A stretch of 64,000 nt of DNA, taken from Maritalea porphyrae (GTDB lineage Bacteria; Pseudomonadota; Alphaproteobacteria; Rhizobiales; Devosiaceae). Made by a program: the position numbers and the translations under genes. Location: the NCBI RefSeq assembly GCF_027213965.1, contig NZ_JAPWGX010000002.1:686412-750411 (forward strand), read 5' to 3'. A model generated the notes under the pieces. The model was not told the DNA's origin and ran no database searches. It worked only from the letters and a program-made list of their open reading frames with translations. Shown in pieces: positions 45,653-52,973 of the stretch (position 1 is the first letter of the stretch; the number at the start of each line of letters is the position of its first letter).

Positions 45653-46093
45653 CTATTGGTCATTGATCTTTTTGACTTGGGCCAAGAACTTTTTGAATAG
45701 CTTGAATTGTTCTTGTCCCAAGTGGTTTTCATATTCGGATTCAATGTTTAGCTTCACCTCGTTGGCAAGGGTGAAAGCTTGCAATCCAATATCTGTGAAA
45801 CGCACCAGTTTTGCCCTCTTGTCTTTCGGGTTTTGCGTGCGCACGATGATGCCATCACGCTCCAATTTGTCCAAAAGCTGTTGGACTGCTTGTTTGGACA
45901 ATGAGGTTTTGGTCTGTAGCGCGGTTTGTGAAATACCGTTTGGCCCAATATGCATGGTGAGCATGCCCGGTGCACCATCGAACCAGTCATAGCCCTTAAT
46001 AACCATTTCTCGAATTAGCCTTTGGCGCCAGCTGTGCGCGGCACTCCATAAATCCAGTCCAATATGGTCGATCAATTCCGGCTTTTTGGTCAA
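45653..46093 (-). CDS. MarR family transcriptional regulator
   Basis: The 146-aa protein has the MarR winged helix (about 50-110; GISQTALQTKTSLSKQAVQQLLDKLERDGIIVRTQNPKDKRAKLV given in part: wing motif NPKDKRAK). It is divergent from the DOMON-domain gene. An inverted repeat with CTTGACT/AGTCAAG arms lies in the 65-bp spacer, right at its own start, which suggests autorepression. Confidence 0.9.
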   Translation of the reverse strand: MTKKPELIDHIGLDLWSAAHSWRQRLIREMVIKGYDWFDGAPGMLTMHIGPNGISQTALQTKTSLSKQAVQQLLDKLERDGIIVRTQNPKDKRAKLVRFTDIGLQAFTLANEVKLNIESEYENHLGQEQFKLFKKFLAQVKKINDQ

Positions 46094-46097
46094 GATG

Positions 46098-46129
46098 CTT
46101 GACTTTCTATCGATTGATATATAGTCAAG
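46098..46129. promoter_or_regulatory. Candidate MarR operator
   Basis: CTTGACT and AGTCAAG form a perfect 7-bp inverted repeat with an 18-bp spacer, which itself holds TATC-GATT-GATA. A further repeat, TAGTC/GACTA, follows directly. The site lies 5 bp upstream of marR and about 30-60 bp before the DOMON gene. Confidence 0.55.
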
Positions 46130-46158
46130 TTGCTAGACTAAATAGGAATGGTGTGCAA

Positions 46159-46674
46159 GTGATCTCAAGAAGAAAAGCGCTCAGAATAATTGGATTCTCC
46201 ACATTGAGTATGGCGAGCGGGCAGGCGCTGGGATTTCAACAAACGCAAGAATTGGCATTGGATAATTGCCGGTTTGTATGGTGGAGAGATGCTTCGCGGT
46301 TGCGCTGCACGTTTGTTGCGCCTGCGCGTGGATGGGTGGCCGTTGGTTTTGGGCCTACGTTGGATATTATTGGTACACGGTTTGTCATGGCTGATCCGCA
46401 ACTGGATAAGCTTAGATTTGTCGAAATGCTGGCGGCACCAACAGGGCCGATGCCCTATCCAACTGGTTCGCAAGTCCGCGCTTTTCAAGCGATTACCGGG
46501 GGGCGGGACACCAACTCTGCTTGGGTGTCTTTTGCGATGGCCCTACCGTTTTTCAATGGTGAAACCGCACTGGTCCGGCCAAAGCAAAAGGCAAACTTGA
46601 TGCTTGCTTGGTCCACATCAACTGATTTTGCCCACCATAGCGCATGGCGGCGCCACATAAAAATCGACGTTTAA
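46159..46674 (+). CDS. Exported DOMON-like domain protein
   Basis: The 171-aa product begins with SRRKALRIIGFSTLSMASG, a Tat-like signal, so it is probably exported folded. The mature part has the DOMON pattern (CRFVWWRDASRLRCTFVAPARGWVAVGFG, then AWVSFAMALPF). DOMON domains bind haem or sugars. Starts are uncertain: GTG at 46153 or 46159, after AGGA at 46143-46146. It is divergent from MarR and followed by an unknown 110-aa gene, which may share its message. Confidence 0.7.
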   Translation: MISRRKALRIIGFSTLSMASGQALGFQQTQELALDNCRFVWWRDASRLRCTFVAPARGWVAVGFGPTLDIIGTRFVMADPQLDKLRFVEMLAAPTGPMPYPTGSQVRAFQAITGGRDTNSAWVSFAMALPFFNGETALVRPKQKANLMLAWSTSTDFAHHSAWRRHIKIDV

Positions 46675-46686
46675 ACAAGAGAGAGA

Positions 46687-47019
46687 ATGATGAGTACTTC
46701 AAATCTGAGTGAGCAAACCATCCAAGTGTTATTGAGCGGCAATACGGTTTATCTTGAAACCATCGAAGGCGCAAAAGGCCATGTCTATTATGCGCCTGAG
46801 GGGACTGCCTATATGCAGCACTTCGAGCATGGCCGCTTGCACGGCCCTTGGCAGTTTACAGAAACGGGATATCGCGTTGTCTGGAATAAGGTCGGTGAAA
46901 TCGCGTGGCAGTTGCGTCATGAAGACAGTCAGGTCGCCTATTATTCGGCGGAGGGGGTGAAGCGGGCGCGGGTTCTTAAACTCGTTTCAGGCGATGCAGA
47001 AAAACTCGCTGCTCAATAA
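46687..47019 (+). CDS. Hypothetical protein, 110 aa
   Basis: This is an unrecognised soluble protein (LLSGNTVYLETIEGAKGHVYYAPEGTAYMQHF...) without signal peptide. It is mostly beta-rich and aromatic. An AAGAGAGAG ribosome-binding site precedes the ATG, and the gap to the DOMON gene is only 12 bp, so the two are probably cotranscribed. Confidence 0.7.
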   Translation: MMSTSNLSEQTIQVLLSGNTVYLETIEGAKGHVYYAPEGTAYMQHFEHGRLHGPWQFTETGYRVVWNKVGEIAWQLRHEDSQVAYYSAEGVKRARVLKLVSGDAEKLAAQ

Positions 47020-47051
47020 ACTCAAAACGCCCGAATAGATTTATCACCCAA

Positions 47052-47651
47052 TCAGTTGCGCGGCATGTCCATTTTCCATTGCAAATTAGCTTTTACGCTG
47101 GGCCATTCGTTCGGAATAATCGAATAAACGGCCGTGTCGCGCACCGTGCCATTGGGCAAGACCGAATGCTGGCGCAAGATGCCATCCAGTTTAGCGCCCA
47201 ACCGCTCAATCGCATTCCGGCTTTGGTGGTTCATAATGTGGGTGCGAAATTCAACGGCGATGGCATTAAGCGTTTCAAAAGCGTGGGTGAGCATCAAGAT
47301 TTTGCACTCAGTGTTGAGCGGCGACCGTTGCACAGATTTCCGGTACCAAGTGGAACCAATTTCTAACCGTTTGTTGACGCTATCAATATTCATAAAAGTG
47401 GTCATACCGACCACTAGACCTGTGGTTTTATCGATGATCGAAAAGGGCATCATGGACCCGTGAGCCATCAGTTTTAGCCGACGGGTGATTTCGCTTTCCA
47501 TTTTGTCAGGTGAAGGCACACTCGTATACCAAAGGCGGTGCAATTCGCCGTCAGCTGCGGCTTCTTGCAAATCGGTAAGGTGGTTGTGTGACAGCGGGAC
47601 AAGTCTGACGTGTTGCCCTTCAAGCGTGATCGGTTCAACCCAGTTTGACAT
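47052..47651 (-). CDS. GNAT acetyltransferase, RimJ/RimL-like
   Basis: The 199-aa protein fits the RimJ/RimL branch of GNAT enzymes: LEGQHVRLVPLSHNHLTDLQ, LEIGSTWYRKSVQRSPLNTECK and the C-terminal NHQSRNAIERLGAKLDGILRQ. Members acetylate ribosomal-protein N-termini or small amines; the target here is unknown. It is followed on the same strand by nothing closely spaced; the cupin gene starts upstream. Confidence 0.88.
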   Translation of the reverse strand: MSNWVEPITLEGQHVRLVPLSHNHLTDLQEAAADGELHRLWYTSVPSPDKMESEITRRLKLMAHGSMMPFSIIDKTTGLVVGMTTFMNIDSVNKRLEIGSTWYRKSVQRSPLNTECKILMLTHAFETLNAIAVEFRTHIMNHQSRNAIERLGAKLDGILRQHSVLPNGTVRDTAVYSIIPNEWPSVKANLQWKMDMPRN

Positions 47652-47661
47652 TATGGATATC

Positions 47662-48012
47662 CTATATATTTACTTTTACCGCAGCAGTTTTGTGGTCGCC
47701 TGAGTTCGGTGTGCCTTTGGGTTCAATGAGCAAAACACTTGCGCCATTTTTGGTGGAAGGCTTGTGCTCGACCCCTTTGGGCACAACATACATTTCACCC
47801 GGACCAAGGGTAACTGTTTTATCCGGCATTTCAATGGTCACGTCGCCCTCAATCACTAAAAAGAAATCGTCCGTGTCCGGGTGCGAATGCCAGGTGAATT
47901 CACCATCAAATTTGGCCAACATTACTTCATTGCCATTATAGTTCGAGATGATTTTTGGCGACCAGCAATCAGTGAATTTGGAGAGTTTTTCTTTTAGATT
48001 TATGGCGGTCAT
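47662..48012 (-). CDS. Cupin-domain protein
   Basis: The 116-aa protein is a single cupin domain: GEFTWHSHPDTDDFFLVIEG is motif 1 with metal-binding His/His/Asp/Glu-like residues, and GPGEMYVVPKGVEHKP is motif 2. The role is unknown. AAGGAA precedes the ATG at 48012. That ATG overlaps the stop of the upstream membrane gene (ATGA), so the two are coupled. Confidence 0.87.
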   Translation of the reverse strand: MTAINLKEKLSKFTDCWSPKIISNYNGNEVMLAKFDGEFTWHSHPDTDDFFLVIEGDVTIEMPDKTVTLGPGEMYVVPKGVEHKPSTKNGASVLLIEPKGTPNSGDHKTAAVKVNI

Positions 48013-48287
48013 GACGATGTTCCTTTTGGAGCGTGGCGGAAATATTGGATGATCCCGAGAATTGAAATGATGATCCAAAAGAATTCAATTAGCGCCGATG
48101 CAAGATTGAAATTCACATAGAGCGATGCGCCAATAAGCAAGGAGCCGACTAGATTGATCACTGGGAAGGCAAGATCAGTGGCGCTCATTGTGCGCATTTG
48201 CGTCAGAAAATAGGCCAGAACCACCATTAAGGTGCCAAATGAGCCGACATAGTCAATCCAAGTGATTTGAGCAAAGAATGCAAACAT
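48009..48287 (-). CDS. CBU_0592-like small membrane protein
   Basis: The 92-aa protein has three hydrophobic helices and the pattern DYVGSFGTLMVVLAYFLTQ, NLVGSLLIGASLYVNFN and IEFFWIIISILGI, as in the CBU_0592 family, which has no known function. It overlaps the cupin gene by 4 bp. Confidence 0.7.
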   Translation of the reverse strand: MFAFFAQITWIDYVGSFGTLMVVLAYFLTQMRTMSATDLAFPVINLVGSLLIGASLYVNFNLASALIEFFWIIISILGIIQYFRHAPKGTSS

Positions 48288-48448
48288 GAGGTTTGTCCGG
48301 TGCAAATGGGCAATGGGCGGGACCCGCATCAAAGCGCAGTTTGGTGATTTGCGCTAGTCCTCAACTCCACCCCAATTGCACAATCTTGCGAAAAAAGTGA
48401 TTGGGCAGTACGGCAAAATCGGGGCAGGATCGGATGAAGGTGGGGAAT

Positions 48449-48664
48449 ATGACAAATCAAAACGTTAATCTAAATTCACAAATTACCTGTCCGCATTGCG
48501 GTCACAAATCTGTTGAACAAATGCCAACGGACGCATGCCAATATTTTTACGACTGTAAGGGATGCGCAAAAGTGCTTAAGCCGAAAGCCGGAGACTGCTG
48601 TGTTTATTGTTCTTATGGCACGGTGCCCTGCCCGCCGATCCAAGAGGGGAAGGCGTGTTGCTAG
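48449..48664 (+). CDS. GDCCVxC-domain protein (Cys form)
   Basis: The 71-aa protein has CPHCGHKS near the N-terminus and the signature GDCCVYCSYGTVPCPPIQ. The family is known as GDCCVxC-domain (seleno)proteins; some members have selenocysteine, but here both residues are cysteine codons. Its ten cysteines suggest metal binding or redox work; the role is unknown, although some members lie near mercury genes. GGGGAA precedes the ATG. It overlaps the stop of the convergent TetR gene by 4 bp. Confidence 0.8.
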   Translation: MTNQNVNLNSQITCPHCGHKSVEQMPTDACQYFYDCKGCAKVLKPKAGDCCVYCSYGTVPCPPIQEGKACC

Positions 48665-49254
48665 GAGAAGTTGAAAAGCTTCTTGGTCAAGATCATCGCT
48701 TTATCGGCACGCGCGTCTATTTCAGCTGACGTTGGTTCGGCCAGGGTTCCAATGGCTCTGCGAATCTGTTGATCTCCTACCAACAGATTTAGATAAGTCT
48801 GAGCGGTTTCTAGCGCTTGGTCATTATCCATAGGACCAAGGTCTGAGAATAGTTTCACGATCATGGGGAAAACGGTCTCACGGCCAGCTGCTGAAAGTGC
48901 ATGGCCCAACTCTCCTGTGGGGTCAGCGGCTGCGGCGCGATTGAGCGCAATGGCGCGCTCACTGAGCAACAGTTTCAGCAGGATAGGTCCAAGTGTTACA
49001 AGCGTTTCTTCTGGTGAGCACTGGGGATGTGTGCTGCTTTGCAAAAGGGTGCGCACTTGTTCCGCATTTTGTTCGATCAGTTCTTTGAACAGGCCCTGTT
49101 TGTCCCCGTACCAATTGTAGAGCGTTTCGTTTGACGCTTTAGCGCGCTTGGCGATAGCGAGCATGGATGTGCCCAAATAGCCTTTTTCTTCAATCAATGC
49201 GTATGCAGCTTCGGCAATATCTTGTTTTTTTTGTCGTCGTTTTTCTGCGCGCAT
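48661..49254 (-). CDS. TetR family transcriptional regulator
   Basis: The 197-aa protein has the TetR helix-turn-helix (about 8-55; AAYALIEEKGYLGTSMLAIAKRAKASNETLYNWYGDK) and a C-terminal domain of the TetR_C_7-like AefR type. GGAAG precedes the ATG at 49254. It is divergent from two small membrane-protein genes. Direct repeats of CCGTACACT-N2-ATTAC lie between them. Confidence 0.9.
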   Translation of the reverse strand: MRAEKRRQKKQDIAEAAYALIEEKGYLGTSMLAIAKRAKASNETLYNWYGDKQGLFKELIEQNAEQVRTLLQSSTHPQCSPEETLVTLGPILLKLLLSERAIALNRAAAADPTGELGHALSAAGRETVFPMIVKLFSDLGPMDNDQALETAQTYLNLLVGDQQIRRAIGTLAEPTSAEIDARADKAMILTKKLFNFS

Positions 49255-49283
49255 ATTTCTTCCAAAATTGTTTCTTGACAAAT

Positions 49284-49327
49284 CCGTACACTGCATTACG
49301 TATATTTGCAACCGTACACTAAATTAC
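49284..49327. promoter_or_regulatory. Paired direct repeats, candidate TetR operators
   Basis: CCGTACACTGCATTAC (49284-49299) and CCGTACACTAAATTAC (49312-49327) repeat with a 28-bp period. Each holds GTA-N8-TAC, a short inverted repeat. They lie between the TetR gene and the divergent membrane genes, near a TTGACA (49275-49280). Confidence 0.6.
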
Positions 49328-49343
49328 ACTTTAGGAGTTCGCT

Positions 49344-49700
49344 ATGATTAGTTACGTAAAACCATCTTTGATCATGCTGATTGTCTTGCAGCTCACCATG
49401 ATCTTCTCGCTGTTTTTTAAAGTCCCGCCACATCCCCCGATCGCAATACCTATTTCAGGAATTGGCCCATTGATTGGGGTTTCAATAGGCGTTGCGCTAA
49501 TGGCGATCCTAATTGATCCAGCAAAGGACCGCGTGGCGCGCATATTGTCAGTGATTGCAGTTGCACTGGCGCTTATCTCTTATGGGCCACAGAAATATAT
49601 AGATCCGCAATTCCCGCTCATCTGGCCGGCAGTTATTGCAGCACAATTGGCAAGTTTGGTCATTCTTGTGGGCGTATCCCATAAAAGACAGGGGGCTTAA
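49344..49700 (+). CDS. Small membrane protein, unknown
   Basis: The 118-aa protein has four hydrophobic helices (MISYVKPSLIMLIVLQLTMI...). No family was recognised. AGGAG precedes the ATG. Its stop meets the GTG of the DUF1772 gene, so the two are coupled, and both probably answer to the divergent TetR. Confidence 0.7.
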   Translation: MISYVKPSLIMLIVLQLTMIFSLFFKVPPHPPIAIPISGIGPLIGVSIGVALMAILIDPAKDRVARILSVIAVALALISYGPQKYIDPQFPLIWPAVIAAQLASLVILVGVSHKRQGA

Positions 49701-50249
49701 GTGATACAATTGGGTCGACAAATCCTTAGCCCATTTGAGGCGCTGCTAGTGCTATCGCTTGTGGCCAATGGGCTGATGTTGGGGTTCTTTTATGCCTGGG
49801 TCTGTTCAACAATGTGGGGGTTAGATGCTGCTGATCCCCGCGTTGCGATTAGCGCGATGCAGGCCATGAACGCATCGGTGCGCAATTTTGCTTTTGGACC
49901 TGTGTTTTTCGGCACGCCCTTTTTATTGCTGGTCACCGCGTTGATCGGGTGGCGGCAAGGCGTTTATCGCACCGCAAGATTGCTGGGCCTTGCAGGAGTG
50001 GTTCTCTTGTTCGGCTATTTAGTGCTCACAGCGTCCATAAATGTGCCAATGAACGTCGCGCTCGGGCAACAAATTGTGCCGCAAGAAACGGAGGCGGCAC
50101 AACTCATGTGGAACAATTATAGCCAAACTTGGCAGTTTTGGAACACGACGCGATTCATTGCTACCGGTATAGGCTTTATTCTTGCTGTTTATGCGTCAGT
50201 AATTGTGTTGCCAAACGAACGGTTAGCTTTGCGGGAACAGGTCCAATAG
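49701..50249 (+). CDS. DUF1772 (anthrone-oxygenase-like) membrane protein
   Basis: The 182-aa protein has four membrane helices and the DUF1772 pattern: [20 protein letters not shown] near the N-terminus, [10 protein letters not shown] and a late [17 protein letters not shown]. Some fungal members are anthrone oxygenases; bacterial roles are unknown. A GTG start follows directly on the previous gene. Its 3' end overlaps msrB (convergent) by 27 bp. Confidence 0.82.
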   Translation: MIQLGRQILSPFEALLVLSLVANGLMLGFFYAWVCSTMWGLDAADPRVAISAMQAMNASVRNFAFGPVFFGTPFLLLVTALIGWRQGVYRTARLLGLAGVVLLFGYLVLTASINVPMNVALGQQIVPQETEAAQLMWNNYSQTWQFWNTTRFIATGIGFILAVYASVIVLPNERLALREQVQ

Positions 50250-50672
50250 ATCGCCGTAGCCTTCTTTTTCCATTTGGTCTTTTGGCACAAAACGCAAAGA
50301 GGCGGAATTGATGCAATAGCGCAGGCCGCCTTGATCTTGTGGGCCATCGTTAAACACGTGGCCCAAATGGCTGTCACCATCTTTAGAGCGCACTTCGGTG
50401 CGCACCATGCCTAAGGTTTCGTCGGTTAGTTCGGTGACTTGTTCTTGCACAATGGGGCGGGTGAAGCTGGGCCAGCCGCAACCGGCATCATATTTATCGG
50501 ATGAGGCGAAAAGAGGTTCGCCCGAGACGATATCTACATAAATGCCGATGTCATCTCGGTTCCAAAACTCGTTCTGGAACGGGCGCTCTGTGCCATTTTG
50601 TTGGGTGACGCGAAATTGTTCTGGGGTCAGGCTTTGAATGGCCGCATCAGATTTCTCATAGCGTTTTGACAT
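50223..50672 (-). CDS. msrB: Peptide methionine (R)-S-oxide reductase MsrB
   Basis: MsrB reduces the R form of methionine sulfoxide in proteins. The 149-aa protein has [21 protein letters not shown] and [13 protein letters not shown]; the last Cys is the nucleophile and the Cys of GCGWPSF is the likely resolving one. The two CxxC zinc sites of E. coli MsrB are replaced ([17 protein letters not shown]), so this is the zinc-free form known from other bacteria. It has no signal peptide. Confidence 0.94.
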   Translation of the reverse strand: MSKRYEKSDAAIQSLTPEQFRVTQQNGTERPFQNEFWNRDDIGIYVDIVSGEPLFASSDKYDAGCGWPSFTRPIVQEQVTELTDETLGMVRTEVRSKDGDSHLGHVFNDGPQDQGGLRYCINSASLRFVPKDQMEKEGYGDLLDLFPQS

Positions 50673-50839
50673 GTAGCACCTCGCATGGTTGCAAAATTAT
50701 TCATCCCTAGTGGCCTAAATAGCCATCGATTGGCATTCCATCAAGCTTTTGCGTAAACACATTTGATGCACAGTGATGTGATGATGCGTCAAACAAAGGG
50801 TGCGACAGGCTGACCCGTGCGACAGCATGCGCCAACAGT

Positions 50840-50853
50840 TTGACCCATATCAA
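50840..50853. promoter_or_regulatory. FNR/FixK-type box upstream of ccoG
   Basis: TTGACCCATATCAA fits TTGA-N6-TCAA and shares TTGAC-N4-ATCAA with the box at ccoN. Its centre is about 70 bp before the ccoG start. Confidence 0.75.
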
Positions 50854-50915
50854 AGCTATAGATGTTAAATACTGGCATAAGCGCTATTATAGCGATCGAT
50901 AGGGACCGGGTCGGC

Positions 50916-52490
50916 ATGAATAAACAAGCAAATTCAGACAAGACGTCTGGGGTTGATCAATTTGATGTGGCAGCAGTAAACGCGGCGAACAACCGTCCAG
51001 CTTTATATGCGCCGCGAGAAAAAATATTCCCCAAGCGGGCTTCCGGTTTCTTCCGGCAATTGAAATGGGTGATCATGATCATCACCCTTGGCATCTATTA
51101 TTTAACGCCTTGGTTGCGTTTTGATCGGGGCGAATTTGCCCCAGATCAGGCCGTTTTGGTGGATTTGGCCAATCGGCGCTTCTATTTCTTTTTCATCGAG
51201 ATTTGGCCGCAAGAATTTTATTATGTGGCAGGTCTTTTGGTTATGGCTGGGGTTGGCCTGTTTTTGGTTACTTCAACCGTTGGCCGCGCGTGGTGTGGAT
51301 ATGCTTGTCCGCAAACGGTTTGGGTTGATTTGTTTTTGCTTGTCGAGCGGTTCTTTGAAGGCGATCGCAATCAACGCATAAAGCTGGACAAGGGCCCTTA
51401 TGATTTCAATAAGGTCTGGCGAAGGCTCGCAAAGCACTCCAGTTGGATTTTAATCGCTGTAGCCACGGGCGGCGCGTGGATCTTTTATTTCGCAGATGCG
51501 CCCACGCTGGCGCTGGATGTGATCCGGTTTGAAGCGCCTGCCATTGCATATTTCACGATTTTGATTCTGACGGCCACCACCTATATTTTTGGCGGTTTTA
51601 TGCGCGAGCAGGTATGCACTTATATGTGCCCTTGGCCCCGCATTCAGGGAGCAATGTTGGACGAGTTTTCGCTGACGGTGACCTATAATGATTGGCGCGG
51701 GGAGCCGCGCAATAAGCACACCAAAAAAGCCATCAAAGAAGGTAAGCCCGTTGGTGACTGCGTGGATTGCAACGCCTGTGTTGTGGTGTGCCCCATGGGC
51801 ATAGATATCCGGGACGGACAGCAGCTTGAATGTATCACATGTGCCTTGTGTATTGATGCTTGTGACAATGTGATGGACAAATTGGGCAAAGAGCGGGGCC
51901 TGATTTCCTACGCGACGTTGAACGATTATAATACCAATATGGAACTGGCCATGGATGAGGCGAATATTATTCGGCCAGATCGGTTGCGGGACAAAGCGGG
52001 CAAGTTTGTTGATGCCATCAAGCACACAAGTTTGCAGACGATTGTGAGATGGCGCACACTGATCTATTTTGGCGTTTGGGCGGCAATTGGATTGGCTATG
52101 TTGGTGGTTCTGTCTATGCGGGATCGGCTGGACGTGAACGTGCAACATGACCGCAATCCACTGTTTGTGGTGCTTAGCGATGGAGCTGTGCGCAACGGCT
52201 ATGATGTCAAAATTCTCAATATGACCCCAGAACCGCGCACCATGAAACTCACGATTGTTGGTCTGCCCGGTGGGGAGATGACACTGGCCAGCTCGCAAAA
52301 CGAGCCTCAGCAGTCTATAGTCTTGGACGTGGAGCCAGACAGGGTGTTGCCATTGCGGGTTTATGTGCGCACAGATCCGAAACTTCTGACAGAACAACCA
52401 ACAAAGTTCACATTTTTGGTGGAAGACATTTTTGGCGACGAGTCGTCACAAGAATTGGTGAAATTTGAAACACCGAAAGTAGGGGAATAG
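50916..52490 (+). CDS. ccoG: cbb3 oxidase accessory protein CcoG
   Basis: CcoG (FixG/RdxA) is a membrane iron-sulfur protein that helps deliver copper for cbb3 assembly, probably by reducing Cu(II). The 524-aa protein has several membrane helices, the motif CGYACPQTVWVDLF, and two ferredoxin-like clusters, CVDCNACVVVCPMG and CITCALCIDACD. A C-terminal immunoglobulin-like domain follows. The ATG at 50916 fits the family start; the open frame begins at 50862. It is the first gene of ccoGHIS. Confidence 0.96.
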   Translation: MNKQANSDKTSGVDQFDVAAVNAANNRPALYAPREKIFPKRASGFFRQLKWVIMIITLGIYYLTPWLRFDRGEFAPDQAVLVDLANRRFYFFFIEIWPQEFYYVAGLLVMAGVGLFLVTSTVGRAWCGYACPQTVWVDLFLLVERFFEGDRNQRIKLDKGPYDFNKVWRRLAKHSSWILIAVATGGAWIFYFADAPTLALDVIRFEAPAIAYFTILILTATTYIFGGFMREQVCTYMCPWPRIQGAMLDEFSLTVTYNDWRGEPRNKHTKKAIKEGKPVGDCVDCNACVVVCPMGIDIRDGQQLECITCALCIDACDNVMDKLGKERGLISYATLNDYNTNMELAMDEANIIRPDRLRDKAGKFVDAIKHTSLQTIVRWRTLIYFGVWAAIGLAMLVVLSMRDRLDVNVQHDRNPLFVVLSDGAVRNGYDVKILNMTPEPRTMKLTIVGLPGGEMTLASSQNEPQQSIVLDVEPDRVLPLRVYVRTDPKLLTEQPTKFTFLVEDIFGDESSQELVKFETPKVGE

Positions 52491-52491
52491 C

Positions 52492-52965
52492 ATGGCCGAA
52501 ACCAAGCAGCGCGAGTTTACCGGAAAGCACATGATTTTGGTGGTGGTGCTGTTTTTTGGCACCATCATAACGGTCAATTTGATCATGGCCTATTTTGCGA
52601 CTTCAAGCTGGACGGGCTTGGTGGTGAAAAACTCATATGTGGCCAGTCAGCACTATAATGAAAAGCTTGAAGCGCAACGGGCGCAGGCGGCGCTTGGCTG
52701 GACACCGCTGCTGTCTTATGAGGGCAAAAAGTTGGTCTTTGATCTAAAAGATGCCGCTGGTAAGCCAGTGGTTGCGGGCTTTGCTGAAGCTGAACTGCGA
52801 CGCCCAAGTTACGAGCGCGAGGACCAAGTGATAACATTGCTGCCGCAAGAGGGTGCTTTTGTTGCCAATCACGATTTTGCCAAAGGCGCGTGGGATGTTT
52901 TTATATCGCTGACTAGCGAAAATGGCACCCCTTTCATCTATCGTGAGCGCATTGTCGTTCAATAG
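52492..52965 (+). CDS. ccoH: cbb3 assembly protein CcoH (FixH)
   Basis: CcoH (FixH) is a small membrane protein needed for cbb3 assembly and stability. The 157-aa protein has an N-terminal membrane helix (about 13-35) followed by TGLVVKNSYVASQHYNEKLE, the FixH signature, and a beta-rich periplasmic domain. It begins 1 bp after the ccoG stop. Confidence 0.95.
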   Translation: MAETKQREFTGKHMILVVVLFFGTIITVNLIMAYFATSSWTGLVVKNSYVASQHYNEKLEAQRAQAALGWTPLLSYEGKKLVFDLKDAAGKPVVAGFAEAELRRPSYEREDQVITLLPQEGAFVANHDFAKGAWDVFISLTSENGTPFIYRERIVVQ

Positions 52966-52973
52966 GAGCCAAG

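Noticed and set aside
50223-50672. MsrB as inactive because its zinc cysteines are missing
   Set aside because: Zinc-free MsrB proteins with the same replacements are known and the catalytic Cys is present.
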